From the NCBI RefSeq assembly GCF_900103915.1, contig NZ_FNIG01000003.1, forward strand, positions 186,001-250,000: DNA of 64,000 nucleotides. Direction: 5' to 3'. The notes below the pieces were generated by a model. It was given only the letters and a program-made list of their open reading frames with translations. It searched no databases and was not told where the DNA came from. The translations under genes and the position numbers were made by a program. This DNA is from Tenuibacillus multivorans (GTDB lineage Bacteria; Bacillota; Bacilli; Bacillales; Alkalibacillaceae). Shown here in pieces: positions 11,542 through 22,403 of the stretch; within the stretch, counting starts at the first letter, position 1, and every line of letters starts with the position of its first letter.

Positions 11542-12297
11542 TTAAACTAAATCATATACCCGATAAACTTTACCATTATCAATTTGTTCTGGTTGCGTGA
11601 TTAATTTCATCAAGATGTCTGCCACTTCTTTTGGACTTCTTAACTGACCTTCTTCTTTGTATTGTTTAAATTGTTCAACATTTTTAAATGATTCCTCATC
11701 TGTACTTCGGATTTCCTTCTGCATATCTGTATCCATAATCCCCGGGCTGAACGCGATATAAAGATCATTTGAATTCAATTCTTCCGCTTCGATTGCAGCT
11801 GTTTCCGTAAACATATTAACAGCAGATTTTGTTGAACAATAAGCATTCCATCCATATATGCCACGCTCACCTGCGCCAGAAGAAATATTCGTTACAAACA
11901 ACCGGTTAGCGGTAATATGTTTTTTCATTGTATTAACAATCAACATAAGTGCAGTAAGGTTTACGGATACATGCTTAACAATATCATGGTTTTCTAGCGT
12001 GCCGACTGGACCTATTGGCGATACCATTCCAGCATTATTGACGATTAGTAATTCGTCCATTGATTCATCGTGTAACTTTCTAATGATTTCATGTAGAGTG
12101 TCATTTAGCTTTTCTAAATCACTTAAGTCACATGAATAATGATAATAAGATTTGCGATTTTCATTTGCTAAATTTTTCATTTCATTGGTTTTTCTTTTTC
12201 TAGAAATGGTCATGAGGTTATAGTCTTGTTTCAATAAATTTTTGGCTACTTCTTCACCGAGCCCGCGAGATGCACCTGTCACAATAGCAAATTTCAT
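11542..12297 (-). CDS. Short-chain dehydrogenase, YueD-like (benzil reductase family)
   Basis: Classical NAD(P)-binding SDR of 251 residues: [14 protein letters not shown] at the N terminus, [11 protein letters not shown] after the second Rossmann strand, the serine region ISSGAGERG and the catalytic YCSTK. The C terminus and [15 protein letters not shown] most resemble YueD, an (S)-benzoin-forming benzil reductase, but the natural substrate is unknown. Start: ATG at 12297 has GGGGGAAG 7-8 nt upstream; the TTG at 12312 overlaps that site. It lies between the lipoprotein and yebC; the hairpin before it makes it likely to have its own promoter. Confidence 0.85.
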   Translation of the reverse strand: MKFAIVTGASRGLGEEVAKNLLKQDYNLMTISRKRKTNEMKNLANENRKSYYHYSCDLSDLEKLNDTLHEIIRKLHDESMDELLIVNNAGMVSPIGPVGTLENHDIVKHVSVNLTALMLIVNTMKKHITANRLFVTNISSGAGERGIYGWNAYCSTKSAVNMFTETAAIEAEELNSNDLYIAFSPGIMDTDMQKEIRSTDEESFKNVEQFKQYKEEGQLRSPKEVADILMKLITQPEQIDNGKVYRVYDLV

Positions 12298-12324
12298 ATT
12301 TTCTTCCCCCAATTTCTTATGTAA

Positions 12325-12351
12325 CTGAAAAGGAGTTCAACTCCTTTTCAG
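12325..12351. terminator. Terminator between the YhcN-type lipoprotein and the SDR gene
   Basis: Inverted repeat CTGAAAAGGAGTT / AACTCCTTTTCAG with almost no loop, placed just after the lipoprotein stop codon. T-rich flanks are modest, so it could also be an attenuator. Confidence 0.65.
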
Positions 12352-12353
12352 AA

Positions 12354-12863
12354 TTAATCCTTTTTACGATTTTCAATTCGATTATGAAATTCCATATCGA
12401 CATAGACCGTAATATCTGTTCTATCAGTTATATTTTGAACGACTTCTTCAACTTTTTCAACGACTTCATCACGATCAGCACGACTTGCTAAGTTTATCGC
12501 TACGTAAATTTGATCCTGTTGAACAGATACGCCAGCTTCTCTAATTTCGCGCATGTTACGCAATTCATAATAAATTTGACGGTTTAGTTCATTTTCTCTC
12601 CGAAATTCTTCTGTTCGAATATTATCACGATTATCTGTATTACCTAATGATTCTTCAGTTTCACGTTGTTCATAATATTCATACGGATTTGGATAAGCAT
12701 TGTAACGAATACGCTCCTCATCCGTTGTTTGTTGTTCCTGGTTCCACTGAATTTCAGTAGTTTGTTCACCGTCACTTATACTTTCTTTTTGTCGATCTGG
12801 ATTGACGAAAGTACATGCGCTAAGGAATATTATACTAAAAAACAAGATTATTTTCTTAAACAT
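12354..12863 (-). CDS. YhcN/YlaJ family sporulation lipoprotein (CoxA-like)
   Basis: 169 residues with a lipoprotein signal peptide: KK, a hydrophobic run and the lipobox LSAC, giving a lipidated Cys at about 17. A Q/E/N-rich linker is followed by the Spore_YhcN_YlaJ domain (about 85-165; VSVQQDQIYVAINLA). In B. subtilis the related cortex protein CoxA is encoded beside safA and yrbC/yebC, matching this neighbourhood, so an equivalent role in the spore cortex is likely. Its Shine-Dalgarno lies in a hairpin (12866-12905). Confidence 0.8.
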   Translation of the reverse strand: MFKKIILFFSIIFLSACTFVNPDRQKESISDGEQTTEIQWNQEQQTTDEERIRYNAYPNPYEYYEQRETEESLGNTDNRDNIRTEEFRRENELNRQIYYELRNMREIREAGVSVQQDQIYVAINLASRADRDEVVEKVEEVVQNITDRTDITVYVDMEFHNRIENRKKD

Positions 12864-12865
12864 GA

Positions 12866-12905
12866 AAACACCTCCGTTTTCATTAGTTTGAAATAAGAGG
12901 TGTTT
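12866..12905 (-). promoter_or_regulatory. Hairpin enclosing the lipoprotein gene's ribosome binding site
   Basis: AAACACCTC (12866-12874 on plus) and GAGGTGTTT (12897-12905) form a 9-bp perfect stem with a 22-nt loop. On the minus strand the second arm is the Shine-Dalgarno GGAGGTG of the lipoprotein gene, so folding would hide it. Confidence 0.5.
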
Positions 12906-12915
12906 CTACATTCAT

Positions 12916-13674
12916 TTATTCTAGTGTGAAATGATGGAAATCCGGTGGTGATGTGGGTAACGCTCGCTTATGAGCCGTTCGCTGATGCATGTTAATTATT
13001 GTTTGTTCATCTTTTTCATCAACTTGTTCCCCATTCAAAAATGCATCGATCGTATCGTAAGAAATCCCCATTTCACTTTCGTCTGTCTGTCCTTCCCAAA
13101 GACCTGCACTCGGGGCTTTTGTAATGATCTGTTCAGGAACACCTAGCTCTCGAGCTATTTGACGGACCTCTGTTTTAGTGTAATGTAAAAGTGGTACCAA
13201 ATCGACGCCACCATCACCGTATTTTGTAAAGTATCCAATATACCATTCCACAGCATTATCTGTTCCGACCACTAAGTAGTTGTAATTGGCTGCAATCGTA
13301 TAAAGAGTACTCATACGTAGCCGGGCACGAAGATTTGCATCAGCCATTCTTTCTTTTTCTTCGTTCCACTCATTTTTATCCTTTAGCTGAGTTTTTATGC
13401 CATTAAATAAAAGATCATGCTGGTCGGTTAAATCAACTGTAACAGAATCAATTCCAGAACTTTCAGCGACTAATTGAGCATCATCCTCATCTTGACCATG
13501 GCTTTTACAGGGCATTATAATACCTAATGAATGATCAGGCATCGCCTGTTTAATTAAATACGCAACAACTGATGAATCAATGCCGCCACTTAAACCGACA
13601 AGTAGACCATTAACTTTCGCTTCTTTAACTTGCTGTTGTAACCATTGTACTAATTGTTCGATGTGATTCTTCAT
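12916..13674 (-). CDS. nadE: NH3-dependent NAD+ synthetase
   Basis: Amidates deamido-NAD to NAD with ammonia and ATP. The PP-loop SGGIDSS is at residues 29-35; later motifs include IIMPCKSHGQDEDD, NLRARLRMSTLY, VVGTDNAVEWYIGYFTKYGDGG and PSAGLWEGQTDE. There is no glutaminase domain. At 252 residues it is shorter than B. subtilis NadE (about 272), the usual size for the compact ammonia-dependent class. It lies between the safA-like gene and the lipoprotein, where B. subtilis has other NAD genes further on. Confidence 0.95.
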   Translation of the reverse strand: MKNHIEQLVQWLQQQVKEAKVNGLLVGLSGGIDSSVVAYLIKQAMPDHSLGIIMPCKSHGQDEDDAQLVAESSGIDSVTVDLTDQHDLLFNGIKTQLKDKNEWNEEKERMADANLRARLRMSTLYTIAANYNYLVVGTDNAVEWYIGYFTKYGDGGVDLVPLLHYTKTEVRQIARELGVPEQIITKAPSAGLWEGQTDESEMGISYDTIDAFLNGEQVDEKDEQTIINMHQRTAHKRALPTSPPDFHHFTLE

Positions 13675-13741
13675 GTTTTATATCCCCTTCGACTTATTCA
13701 CTACTGAATATTTTAACACAAACTAACAATGGTGCTCAAAA

Positions 13742-14479
13742 TTAGTAGTAATAGCCTCCGCATCCACAAGGATTATATCCAGGATAGACGTAATTTGGAT
13801 ATGAGTAGTTCCAATATGTGTTATTTGGGTATGGATAATTGAAATAAGAATCATTCGAATACGAATAATTTGGATAGGCAGCATTCATTAAAGAATAAGC
13901 GTTAGGATAAGCATAATCAGGGTACATATGGCGATAATCATAATATACAGGTGTCATGGTTTGCACAGGATAATTGTAGTCATAATCGTAATCAAAAGGT
14001 TCATAAGGCTGCTCTTGGTAACCACTATCATAATCATGATCATGATCAGGTAAGAATTGTTGAATAAATTCATCCTCCTGATCCTCATCAATGGACGAAA
14101 TCATTTTATCACTCATCACATATTCATCTTCATTAATTCTAGGTAATACTCGTGGTTGGTACGGATCGTGTGGAAGTTGAAAGTTCTTTTGATCACTTGA
14201 TAATGCTTCATTCTCATTTTTACTTTGATCAACAACCTCACGATTAATTTCAGCATTGTCATCTTGAGTTTCTCTCTCAGGTGTCACTTCTTCAACCTTA
14301 TCCTCATTTTTTGTTTGATGTTTTTCAAATTCCATCGGCACTTTTAATTTCATTTTTGGTAACAATTGATCAACACTTGACAATTGTCGATTCATATTCT
14401 GTAGCTCATCAGCTGATAAGCCGTATTTCTTAGCCACAGAATCAACTGTTTCACCTTTTTGCACAACATGTATTCTCAT
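13742..14479 (-). CDS. safA: SafA-like LysM spore morphogenetic protein
   Basis: 245 residues. One N-terminal LysM domain (MRIHVVQKGETVDSVAKKYG, residues 1-50) that would bind cortex peptidoglycan, an acidic linker, then a low-complexity C terminus rich in Tyr, Asn and Pro with repeated NYxYPN-like units, ending GYNPCGCGGYYY. Layout and position (next to the CoxA-like gene) match SafA, the inner-coat organiser. ATG at 14479 follows GAAAGGAG; upstream in-frame starts lack sites. The repeat region is too divergent for alignment, so orthology rests on LysM, architecture and synteny. Confidence 0.78.
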   Translation of the reverse strand: MRIHVVQKGETVDSVAKKYGLSADELQNMNRQLSSVDQLLPKMKLKVPMEFEKHQTKNEDKVEEVTPERETQDDNAEINREVVDQSKNENEALSSDQKNFQLPHDPYQPRVLPRINEDEYVMSDKMISSIDEDQEDEFIQQFLPDHDHDYDSGYQEQPYEPFDYDYDYNYPVQTMTPVYYDYRHMYPDYAYPNAYSLMNAAYPNYSYSNDSYFNYPYPNNTYWNYSYPNYVYPGYNPCGCGGYYY

Positions 14480-14591
14480 GGTGACAAATCTCCTTTCAGA
14501 TAATATTCCCAATATCACATTATGCAAAAGTTCATAAAAGTTGAGCGTTTGCCTATATTGAAATTCACATTACTTATCATCATCATTGTAT

Positions 14592-14747
14592 TCAAGGAGA
14601 TTGACAGTCTAAAGCCTTACGAAGTACATCTAATGTTGAAAGTCGAACTGCTTTTGCTTTACCGTTTTTGATTAACCATCGTGATACCAACTCTTGTTAA
14701 AGTTCCGTTACACTCATTTTCTGTTTAGTATTAATCGTAATTCCCAT
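14592..14747 (-). pseudogene. Broken YozG-like Cro/CI (XRE) regulator
   Basis: A 52-codon frame from ATG 14747 interrupted by TAA at codon 17. Before it reads KQKMSVTEL; after it reads IKNGKAKAVRLSTLDVLRKALDCQ. These are the start and end of the small YozG-type helix-turn-helix regulator (family pattern KMSVTEL ... LKNGKAKAIRFSTLEAICKALECQPGD). The recognition-helix segment between the two is damaged and the usual PGDILEY tail is replaced by a stop. YozG-type regulators normally pair with a DUF2975 membrane protein, which is the next gene upstream, so this is a decayed partner. Confidence 0.8.
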
Positions 14748-14756
14748 CCTGATACC

Positions 14757-15233
14757 TCAGACCGTTAAGTCATTCTCGGCTTTTATATTAAAAGCATGTT
14801 TTAATAATTCTTGTAAAGTTGCAGCTAAGAGTGATACTAATAATGCCGCAAACGCAATAATGATACCGATTAGGGCAATCCCAGGATGAAGAGCACTTTG
14901 AGTCATCAAAACAATCATTCCTAAAATATATATCCCAATAATAACAAAAGCACTCCATTTAATACGTCTTAACGCTTCAACTGCTAATGTTGAAAATGCA
15001 TTACTTTGATCAATATAACTCAAAAGCTTGAAGGCTTGATACAATGCAAAATAAAACGGAATTACCGTAGCGTATATTCCAATTAGGGTAGGATATTTTA
15101 AATAAGCAAACTCTGGAAAATTCTCTGCTGCTCTAATCGCTTGAGATGGTAGCCAAAAAATACAAAGCGTTAGAACAGCCATCCCGATTATAAAAATAGA
15201 CGCAATTAAAAAAGTTACCGTTCCTTTTTTCAT
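14757..15233 (-). CDS. DUF2975 membrane protein (YoaS-like)
   Basis: 158 residues with four hydrophobic helices (about 6-28, 44-65, 93-115, 121-143), the DUF2975 layout, including the STLAVEALRRIKWSAFV segment before helix 3. ATG 15233 has GAGGTGA upstream; the alternative GTG at 15245 overlaps it. Members are usually cotranscribed with a YozG-type regulator; here that regulator, 9 bp downstream, is broken. Function unknown. Confidence 0.8.
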   Translation of the reverse strand: MKKGTVTFLIASIFIIGMAVLTLCIFWLPSQAIRAAENFPEFAYLKYPTLIGIYATVIPFYFALYQAFKLLSYIDQSNAFSTLAVEALRRIKWSAFVIIGIYILGMIVLMTQSALHPGIALIGIIIAFAALLVSLLAATLQELLKHAFNIKAENDLTV

Positions 15234-15353
15234 ATATATGATCACCTCACGTTTTATTATACAATTTATTTATCGTATTACAATAAAAATTTACTAATTT
15301 TTAATAATAAAATAAAAAGATGACTATTTTTGTGTTGTTTCGCTCGTCACATA

Positions 15354-15395
15354 TTCAAAAAAAGAGCATCTCTGTTATAAGTACAGAAATGCTCT
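15354..15395 (-). terminator. Terminator after obgE
   Basis: On the minus strand AGAGCAT and TCTGT pair with ACAGA and ATGCTCT (one internal mismatch), followed by a seven-T tract. It sits directly after the obgE stop. Confidence 0.85.
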
Positions 15396-15402
15396 AACCA
15401 TA

Positions 15403-16701
<1,299 letters not shown>

Positions 16702-17211
16702 CTACTTATATGAAAATACAAATAATACCTCATTTTCTTTATGTTCAACCATTAAATTAGCTTGTTTATCCATTTTGACTTTTTTTAATTCCTCATGACC
16801 TATTACACGGTACTTAATATGCCATTGATGGTCATATTTTATTTCGATTCGGATATGTAAACCTTCTAAAGAACCAAGCTCGTGCCTAAGGGTATTGATT
16901 AGAGCTTCTGCGTCCGTTACAAGCTCTTGATCATACGGTTCTACGGATTGTTTATCCTCATCTAGCTCGAATTCTAGAGTAACTTCTTTATGTTCTAATT
17001 TAAATTTAATTAACCAATAAACAAATTGTGGTGCATCAATTGTCTGTAAAGTGCGTTCTTCACTTAATTTGGCGATAAGATGATTCAGTTTATCCATCGA
17101 TACGTCATATTGTTTCATACTGGCATAACCGTGAACAAGTTGTAAATCATTCATTAAATCATGTCGATATAGTCGAATTAATTGTAAAACTTCATGAACA
17201 TCTAATTTCAT
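16702..17211 (-). CDS. spo0B: Sporulation initiation phosphotransferase Spo0B
   Basis: Relays phosphate from Spo0F to Spo0A. The 169-residue protein has the phosphorylated-histidine helix RHDLMNDLQLVHGYASM near the N terminus (His17; His30 in B. subtilis, here with a shorter leader) and a C-terminal histidine-kinase-like domain without ATP motifs. Located between rpmA and obgE as in Bacillus. Relevant to the sda homologue at 51411: both proteins act on the same phosphorelay. Confidence 0.9.
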   Translation of the reverse strand: MKLDVHEVLQLIRLYRHDLMNDLQLVHGYASMKQYDVSMDKLNHLIAKLSEERTLQTIDAPQFVYWLIKFKLEHKEVTLEFELDEDKQSVEPYDQELVTDAEALINTLRHELGSLEGLHIRIEIKYDHQWHIKYRVIGHEELKKVKMDKQANLMVEHKENEVLFVFSYK

Positions 17212-17261
17212 TCTCCCACCCCGCCTTATGCTCTATCCTATCATAAAACGAAAAACAAAAG

Positions 17262-17287
17262 AAAAGCTTGCCGAATACGACAAGCCA
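17262..17287 (-). terminator. Second hairpin after rpmA
   Basis: Minus strand GCTTGTCG, TATT loop, CGGCAAGC, then TTTTCTTTT. It follows the stronger hairpin at 17316-17343, so rpmA transcripts meet two terminators before spo0B. Confidence 0.6.
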
Positions 17288-17315
17288 TATTTTACCACCC
17301 ATTATGAGCATAATA

Positions 17316-17343
17316 AAAGCTGACTCGTTAAGGAGTCAGCTTT
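17316..17343 (-). terminator. Terminator after rpmA
   Basis: Perfect inverted repeat AAAGCTGACTC / GAGTCAGCTTT with a 6-nt loop and a following T/A-rich stretch on the minus strand. Separates the rplU-prp-rpmA ribosomal unit from spo0B-obgE. Confidence 0.85.
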
Positions 17344-17352
17344 CGTTCACAT

Positions 17353-17987
<635 letters not shown>

Positions 17988-17999
17988 AGTTAATGACCC

Positions 18000-18308
18000 T
18001 TACGCATTAATTTTTTCAATCGTTACTTTTGTGTAAGGCTGACGATGCCCTTGTTTACGTTTATAGTTTTTCTTTGGCTTGTATTTGAAAACAGTGATTT
18101 TACGACCTTTACCCTGTTTTTCAACTTTACCTGTAACAGTTGCGCCATCAACTAATGGTGAGCCAACTTTTACAGAGTCACCACCAACAAAAAGGACGTT
18201 GTCAAACGTTACTTCTTCACCAGCGTCAGCATCTAGCTTTTCGATGAAGATAGATTGACCTTCTTCTACTTTAATTTGTTTTCCACCAGTTTCAATAATT
18301 GCGTACAT
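18000..18308 (-). CDS. rplU: 50S ribosomal protein L21
   Basis: 102 residues, 23S rRNA-binding protein. [18 protein letters not shown] opens the protein and the C terminus has the basic signature [19 protein letters not shown]. First gene of rplU-prp-rpmA; preceded by a structured leader. Confidence 0.98.
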   Translation of the reverse strand: MYAIIETGGKQIKVEEGQSIFIEKLDADAGEEVTFDNVLFVGGDSVKVGSPLVDGATVTGKVEKQGKGRKITVFKYKPKKNYKRKQGHRQPYTKVTIEKINA

Positions 18309-18410
18309 TCTTCTGCACCTCCTCTTAGACTAAGACTCGCCATCGAGGTACTTATCTACATAAGTTTATAACCTCTTCTGAGCGGTTGTAGCAACGGGTG
18401 CTACATTTAA
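18309..18410 (-). ncRNA. Putative L21 leader (autoregulatory 5' UTR)
   Basis: The 100 bases before rplU are unusually structured for the region. On the minus strand they contain a GTAGCACCCGTTGCTAC hairpin, then a second structured part before the AGAGGAGGTG site. Firmicute rplU operons commonly carry the conserved L21 leader element. Boundaries are approximate and a covariance-model match was not run. Confidence 0.6.
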
Positions 18411-18549
18411 GCATAACAAAATAAATAATACCACGACTGCAAAAAGATTGTCAACCACTGTTTAGATTCGTTGAAACCGCTGAAGTCGCTACCTTATCTA
18501 TTTTAAATAGCACGTCTAGCCATGTAAAGGGATAATTTAAATTATTCTT

Positions 18550-19395
18550 CTATGCTTCATTAGCCTGAACACGCTCTACGGTTAATGCTGGCTCATTTCG
18601 TGTAAATAATGCTTGTAAACAATCGTCTTCAGAAATAGGATTAGTGCGTTGATCTAAGTAGACATAATGATAGCAATCTTTTTTAAAATGCTTTACCAGT
18701 TCACTTAATGGTGTCCTAGATGAAGCTTTTAAAAATTTAACGTTGGAACGATCAACATTTGTTATAAAATATCTAGCTAATAAATGTTTCAACAATAAAA
18801 TGTGCTTATTTTGCCAAAGCATCCAATTATCTAACAATAGAAATAAGGATAAGAAAGTTAAATGAATACTTGTCCAATTCATGACATACATCAAAACATT
18901 CGCAATACCAATGAAAGCAATTGAATATAATGCCATCCATATAATGGATTGATGAAAGGCAATAATTCTAGTCAAAAAAATAAAAACCAGTCTCCCCCCA
19001 TCAAGGGGAAGGATTGGTATTAAATTAAACAATAATATAATGGTATTAATCATGAACAGTTGATCCAGGAAAACATGCTGAACATTGATGAAGTTTAACA
19101 AGCCAAGTAATGCATAGATCCATATATGTTGAGCAGGTCCAGCAATCGTAACGATTAGTTCTTCCTTACTTGACCGGTTGTAGTAATCTTCTGTTTCCAT
19201 CACACCTCCAAACGGCCAAATGAGTAATCGTGTGATGTTCCATTTATAGTATTTAGCTGCTAGATAATGCCCTAATTCGTGGATCGTTATAATAACAAAA
19301 AAACATATTAATTCGACAAACATCCCTAAAAAATAACTGGCCAATAGAAATAGTAATAATAATGGATGAAATTGAATTAGGCTATTGCTCCTCAT
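18550..19395 (-). CDS. spoIVFB: SpoIVFB intramembrane metalloprotease (S2P family)
   Basis: Cleaves pro-sigma-K in the mother cell outer forespore membrane. The zinc motif HELGH is at residues 39-43 within a membrane helix and the third ligand lies in LIPILPLDGGRL about 90 residues on. Around six membrane segments precede a CBS-like cytoplasmic tail (about 205-281). Its ATG overlaps the end of spoIVFA by 14 bp, so the protease and its partner are translationally coupled. 281 residues, close to B. subtilis SpoIVFB. Confidence 0.93.
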   Translation of the reverse strand: MRSNSLIQFHPLLLLFLLASYFLGMFVELICFFVIITIHELGHYLAAKYYKWNITRLLIWPFGGVMETEDYYNRSSKEELIVTIAGPAQHIWIYALLGLLNFINVQHVFLDQLFMINTIILLFNLIPILPLDGGRLVFIFLTRIIAFHQSIIWMALYSIAFIGIANVLMYVMNWTSIHLTFLSLFLLLDNWMLWQNKHILLLKHLLARYFITNVDRSNVKFLKASSRTPLSELVKHFKKDCYHYVYLDQRTNPISEDDCLQALFTRNEPALTVERVQANEA

Positions 19396-20149
19396 AGCTT
19401 TCCCCTAAAATAAACTGAACAGGATCTATATATTGACTGTCTTCTTGAACCGCAAAATACATGTTAGTAAATCCGACTGCCTCATCAGGTTCAACAGTAC
19501 CTATTTTCTGCCCCGGTGATACAAATTGATAATGAAAGACGTCAATGGTATTTAAATGACCATAAATCGACTTTGTTCCATCCTCGTGTTGGACAATAAC
19601 TGTTTGACCCGTTTCTGGCTTCTTCCCGGCAAACATGACGCTTCCACGTGCCATTGGCGTGACATCCTGAGACTCCGTAACTTCGATATAAACACCCTTA
19701 TCATAATTTTCAAGGTTCTCCATTTGCACTCCACTAACAGGAATGGAGTTAACAGGCGAACTGGTTACAACTCGTTCTTCATCTCGGCCAAATAACAATA
19801 ACGGTGTTGCAAAGTTATCATCATACCATGCTTGTACAGTTGCGAATGGTAAATCCTCTGTCAATGTTTGATGAACATATGGTTTAACAGCATTTAGAAT
19901 CGGGATTTGCGTTTGGTATATGAATAAAGTGAAAAATAAGATCAACGTCGAAATTAAAAACTTAGTTAAATAAGAAGAAGACCTCCTTGATCGAGCTTCA
20001 TCGAAATCAACCTTCGGAAATGACGTATACCCATGCCTTTCTTCATCATCTAATAGTGAATTGTGTGATGGATTATTTTTAAAATTAATGTTCCTATTCA
20101 TTTTACGTTTTGCAATATTACTCCTGATTTCATTTAATTTACGACTCAT
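19382..20149 (-). CDS. spoIVFA: SpoIVFA, regulator of SpoIVFB (M23-like)
   Basis: 255 residues: basic cytoplasmic N terminus, one membrane helix (about 77-95) and a C-terminal LytM/M23-like domain (VTPMARGSVMFAGKKPETGQTVIVQHEDG, IYGHL). It anchors SpoIVFB and BofA; the domain is cleaved by SpoIVB to release inhibition. The peptidase-type metal site appears incomplete, as expected for this non-catalytic family. Cotranscribed with spoIVFB. Confidence 0.9.
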   Translation of the reverse strand: MSRKLNEIRSNIAKRKMNRNINFKNNPSHNSLLDDEERHGYTSFPKVDFDEARSRRSSSYLTKFLISTLILFFTLFIYQTQIPILNAVKPYVHQTLTEDLPFATVQAWYDDNFATPLLLFGRDEERVVTSSPVNSIPVSGVQMENLENYDKGVYIEVTESQDVTPMARGSVMFAGKKPETGQTVIVQHEDGTKSIYGHLNTIDVFHYQFVSPGQKIGTVEPDEAVGFTNMYFAVQEDSQYIDPVQFILGESYEEQ

Positions 20150-20333
20150 ACTTCACCATTCCCTTTTTAATTTGTACTAGCTTATTCATCAATAAATAAA
20201 AGTATGATTGTTTCTACAATTTTTAATAGTTAACACAATCATAAGCTAGTTTTTAGTAAAGTATGATGTCTCGTTATTCGATATAATATTGCCGTTAAAG
20301 GTTAAGGCAATCTTCGCCCAGGGGCTTAATCCA

Positions 20334-20362
20334 TAAAAAACGTACCGCTTAATGCGATACGT
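20334..20362 (-). terminator. Terminator after minD
   Basis: Minus strand ACGTATCGC, 5-nt loop, GCGGTACGT followed by six T residues. Ends the mreBCD-minCD transcript before spoIVFA. Confidence 0.88.
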
Positions 20363-20365
20363 CCC

Positions 20366-21163
20366 TTATTTCATTCCGAGTAATTTTTTCACTTTCGTCA
20401 TAAAGCCTTGATCATTATCAAAAGACATCAGTGGCACTGATTCGCCTAAAATTCGTCTTGCAATATTACGATAGCTTATCGAAGCCTTCGTGTCTGGCTG
20501 AAAAGCTACAGGTTCACCATGATGTGAAGCACGAATGACATCCTCATCATCTAAGATAATACCCAATAGTTCAATCGATAATGTTGACACAATGTCATCA
20601 ACACTTAGCATGTCACCACTGTCCATCATATGCTTGCGAATACGGTTAATAATCAAATAAGGGGATGTCTCTAACCCTTCTTGTTCTAGCAAACCGATAA
20701 TCCGGTCAGCATCACGCACACTTGATTTTTCAGGTGTTGTGATGGCCACTGCTTTATCTGCGCCAGCCACGGCATTTTTATAACCTTGTTCAATCCCTGC
20801 AGGACAGTCAATTAAAATATAGTCATAATCAGGCTTTAATTCTTCTATTAACTCTTTGATCCCATCAGGTGTTACTTCATTTTTATCACTGGTTTGAGCA
20901 GCAGGTAATAAATGTAGGCAATCAAAGCGCTTATCTTTCACTAATGCAGATTGTAATTTACAACGCCCTTCAAGTACATCAATTAAATTAAAAATAATCC
21001 GATTTTCTAAGCCAAGAATCACATCAAGATTTCGTAAGCCTATATCCATATCGATTAAGCACACTTTTTGATCGAGTAATGCTAAAGCGGTCCCTATATT
21101 AGCTGTAGTTGTTGTTTTACCAACCCCACCTTTTCCAGACGTGATTACGATTGATTCACCCAT
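20366..21163 (-). CDS. minD: Septum site-determining ATPase MinD
   Basis: 265 residues. Deviant Walker A KGGVGKT at 11-17, switch I DMDIGLRNLDVILG, Walker B YILIDCPAGIEQG, and a C-terminal amphipathic membrane-targeting helix (FMTKVKKLLGMK). Blocks polar division with MinC. ATG at 21163 follows AAGGGGAT; the longer start at 21187 lies inside minC. It starts one base after the minC stop. Confidence 0.97.
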   Translation of the reverse strand: MGESIVITSGKGGVGKTTTTANIGTALALLDQKVCLIDMDIGLRNLDVILGLENRIIFNLIDVLEGRCKLQSALVKDKRFDCLHLLPAAQTSDKNEVTPDGIKELIEELKPDYDYILIDCPAGIEQGYKNAVAGADKAVAITTPEKSSVRDADRIIGLLEQEGLETSPYLIINRIRKHMMDSGDMLSVDDIVSTLSIELLGIILDDEDVIRASHHGEPVAFQPDTKASISYRNIARRILGESVPLMSFDNDQGFMTKVKKLLGMK

Positions 21164-21164
21164 T

Positions 21165-21836
21165 TTACAATCCCCTTTCAAATACATCCAGTAAATTAGG
21201 ACGGATTTTTTGTAAATGCTGTAGCTGATCTAACTCGATTTGTTCAGTTTCTGAATTCACATAAGCGAACTCTCTTGGCGACCCTTCTACATCATAATCT
21301 GGAGCTCGGCTGATCTTGTTTGCAATCCTTATTTGACTAGGGTGCATATATGAAGCTGCCACGACACAACTTTCATCCCCATTAAAACCAGCGTGGGCTA
21401 TTCCTCTAAGCTTTCCCATCACAAATATATTTCCTGTTGCCAAAACTGTCCCACCTGGATTGACATCACCGATGACAAGTGCATCACCTTTAACCTCATG
21501 AACTTGTCCTGAACGAATAGTTTTGATCACTGATTTGACAGTTGTATTGTCATATAGCTCATATGATTCTTCTCGAGTCAAAACATATGAATCTATTTTT
21601 TTTATCGACATGTCACTATATTGATCAATTAACTGTGCAATATCTTTTCGTTGATCATCAGTTAAATAGCGATATTGACTATGTACTGTTATCTCGGTTT
21701 TTCCTGATGACTCACTCGTTTTGACTTTATCCTCTAGTTCCTGAAGCAATATTTCAAATGAACATTGATCATCTAAATAAACTACAATACCTTTGTTCGT
21801 ACCCTTCATCGTTATATAGTGTTTCATTTCTGACAT
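21165..21836 (-). CDS. minC: Septum site-determining protein MinC
   Basis: 223 residues. N-terminal FtsZ-inhibiting domain (1-105) and a C-terminal right-handed beta-helix with the signature VIGDVNPGGTVLATGNIFVMGKLRGIAHAG. The start at 21836 has GGGGTG 7 nt upstream. Works with MinD encoded next. Confidence 0.95.
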   Translation of the reverse strand: MSEMKHYITMKGTNKGIVVYLDDQCSFEILLQELEDKVKTSESSGKTEITVHSQYRYLTDDQRKDIAQLIDQYSDMSIKKIDSYVLTREESYELYDNTTVKSVIKTIRSGQVHEVKGDALVIGDVNPGGTVLATGNIFVMGKLRGIAHAGFNGDESCVVAASYMHPSQIRIANKISRAPDYDVEGSPREFAYVNSETEQIELDQLQHLQKIRPNLLDVFERGL

Positions 21837-21872
21837 ATAGGTACACCCCGATTTTGTTCTACCAAATACAGA

Positions 21873-22403
21873 TTACTTGATTTGCTGGTCTTGTTCCTGC
21901 CATTTGACTAAACGTTTTGCAAAAAAAGGATAAATCACTAATAAGAATAATATGTTACTTAACACAGTAGGAATTAACCGTAATCGTATAAATTCAGTCA
22001 CTGCTAAGTCAATTTGTCCTACCATCAAATATAAAGCATATAAAATAAGTTCGGCTACTATAATACTTATTGTAGCCAATAATAATGTCACTGCAAAGTT
22101 TTGTTGTAAAACCTTTATTAAGAGATGAATAAGATACAAGACAATGCCATAGGCTAACATATAGATACCTAGTAAGTCAGTATATACTAATTCAAATAGG
22201 AAACCAAAGATGACGCCGTTCACAATTCCATGGTAGGTATGTTCTTGATCATAGAAAAGTAGAACTAATAACGAAAATACTAATATCCAGTGAGGAATAT
22301 AATATAAGTCCGATGCCATAATCGTTTCAGGTAAAAAACCTACAGCAACACTTTCTAACACGAGTAATATAAATGAAATAAGCGGTAAATAGAGGGATCT
22401 CAC
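21873..22403 (-). CDS. mreD: Rod shape-determining protein MreD
   Basis: 176 residues, five to six hydrophobic helices covering nearly all of the protein, GVIFGFLFELVYTDLLGIYM typical of MreD. Part of the elongasome. Overlaps the mreC stop by one base. Confidence 0.92.
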   Translation of the reverse strand: MRSLYLPLISFILLVLESVAVGFLPETIMASDLYYIPHWILVFSLLVLLFYDQEHTYHGIVNGVIFGFLFELVYTDLLGIYMLAYGIVLYLIHLLIKVLQQNFAVTLLLATISIIVAELILYALYLMVGQIDLAVTEFIRLRLIPTVLSNILFLLVIYPFFAKRLVKWQEQDQQIK

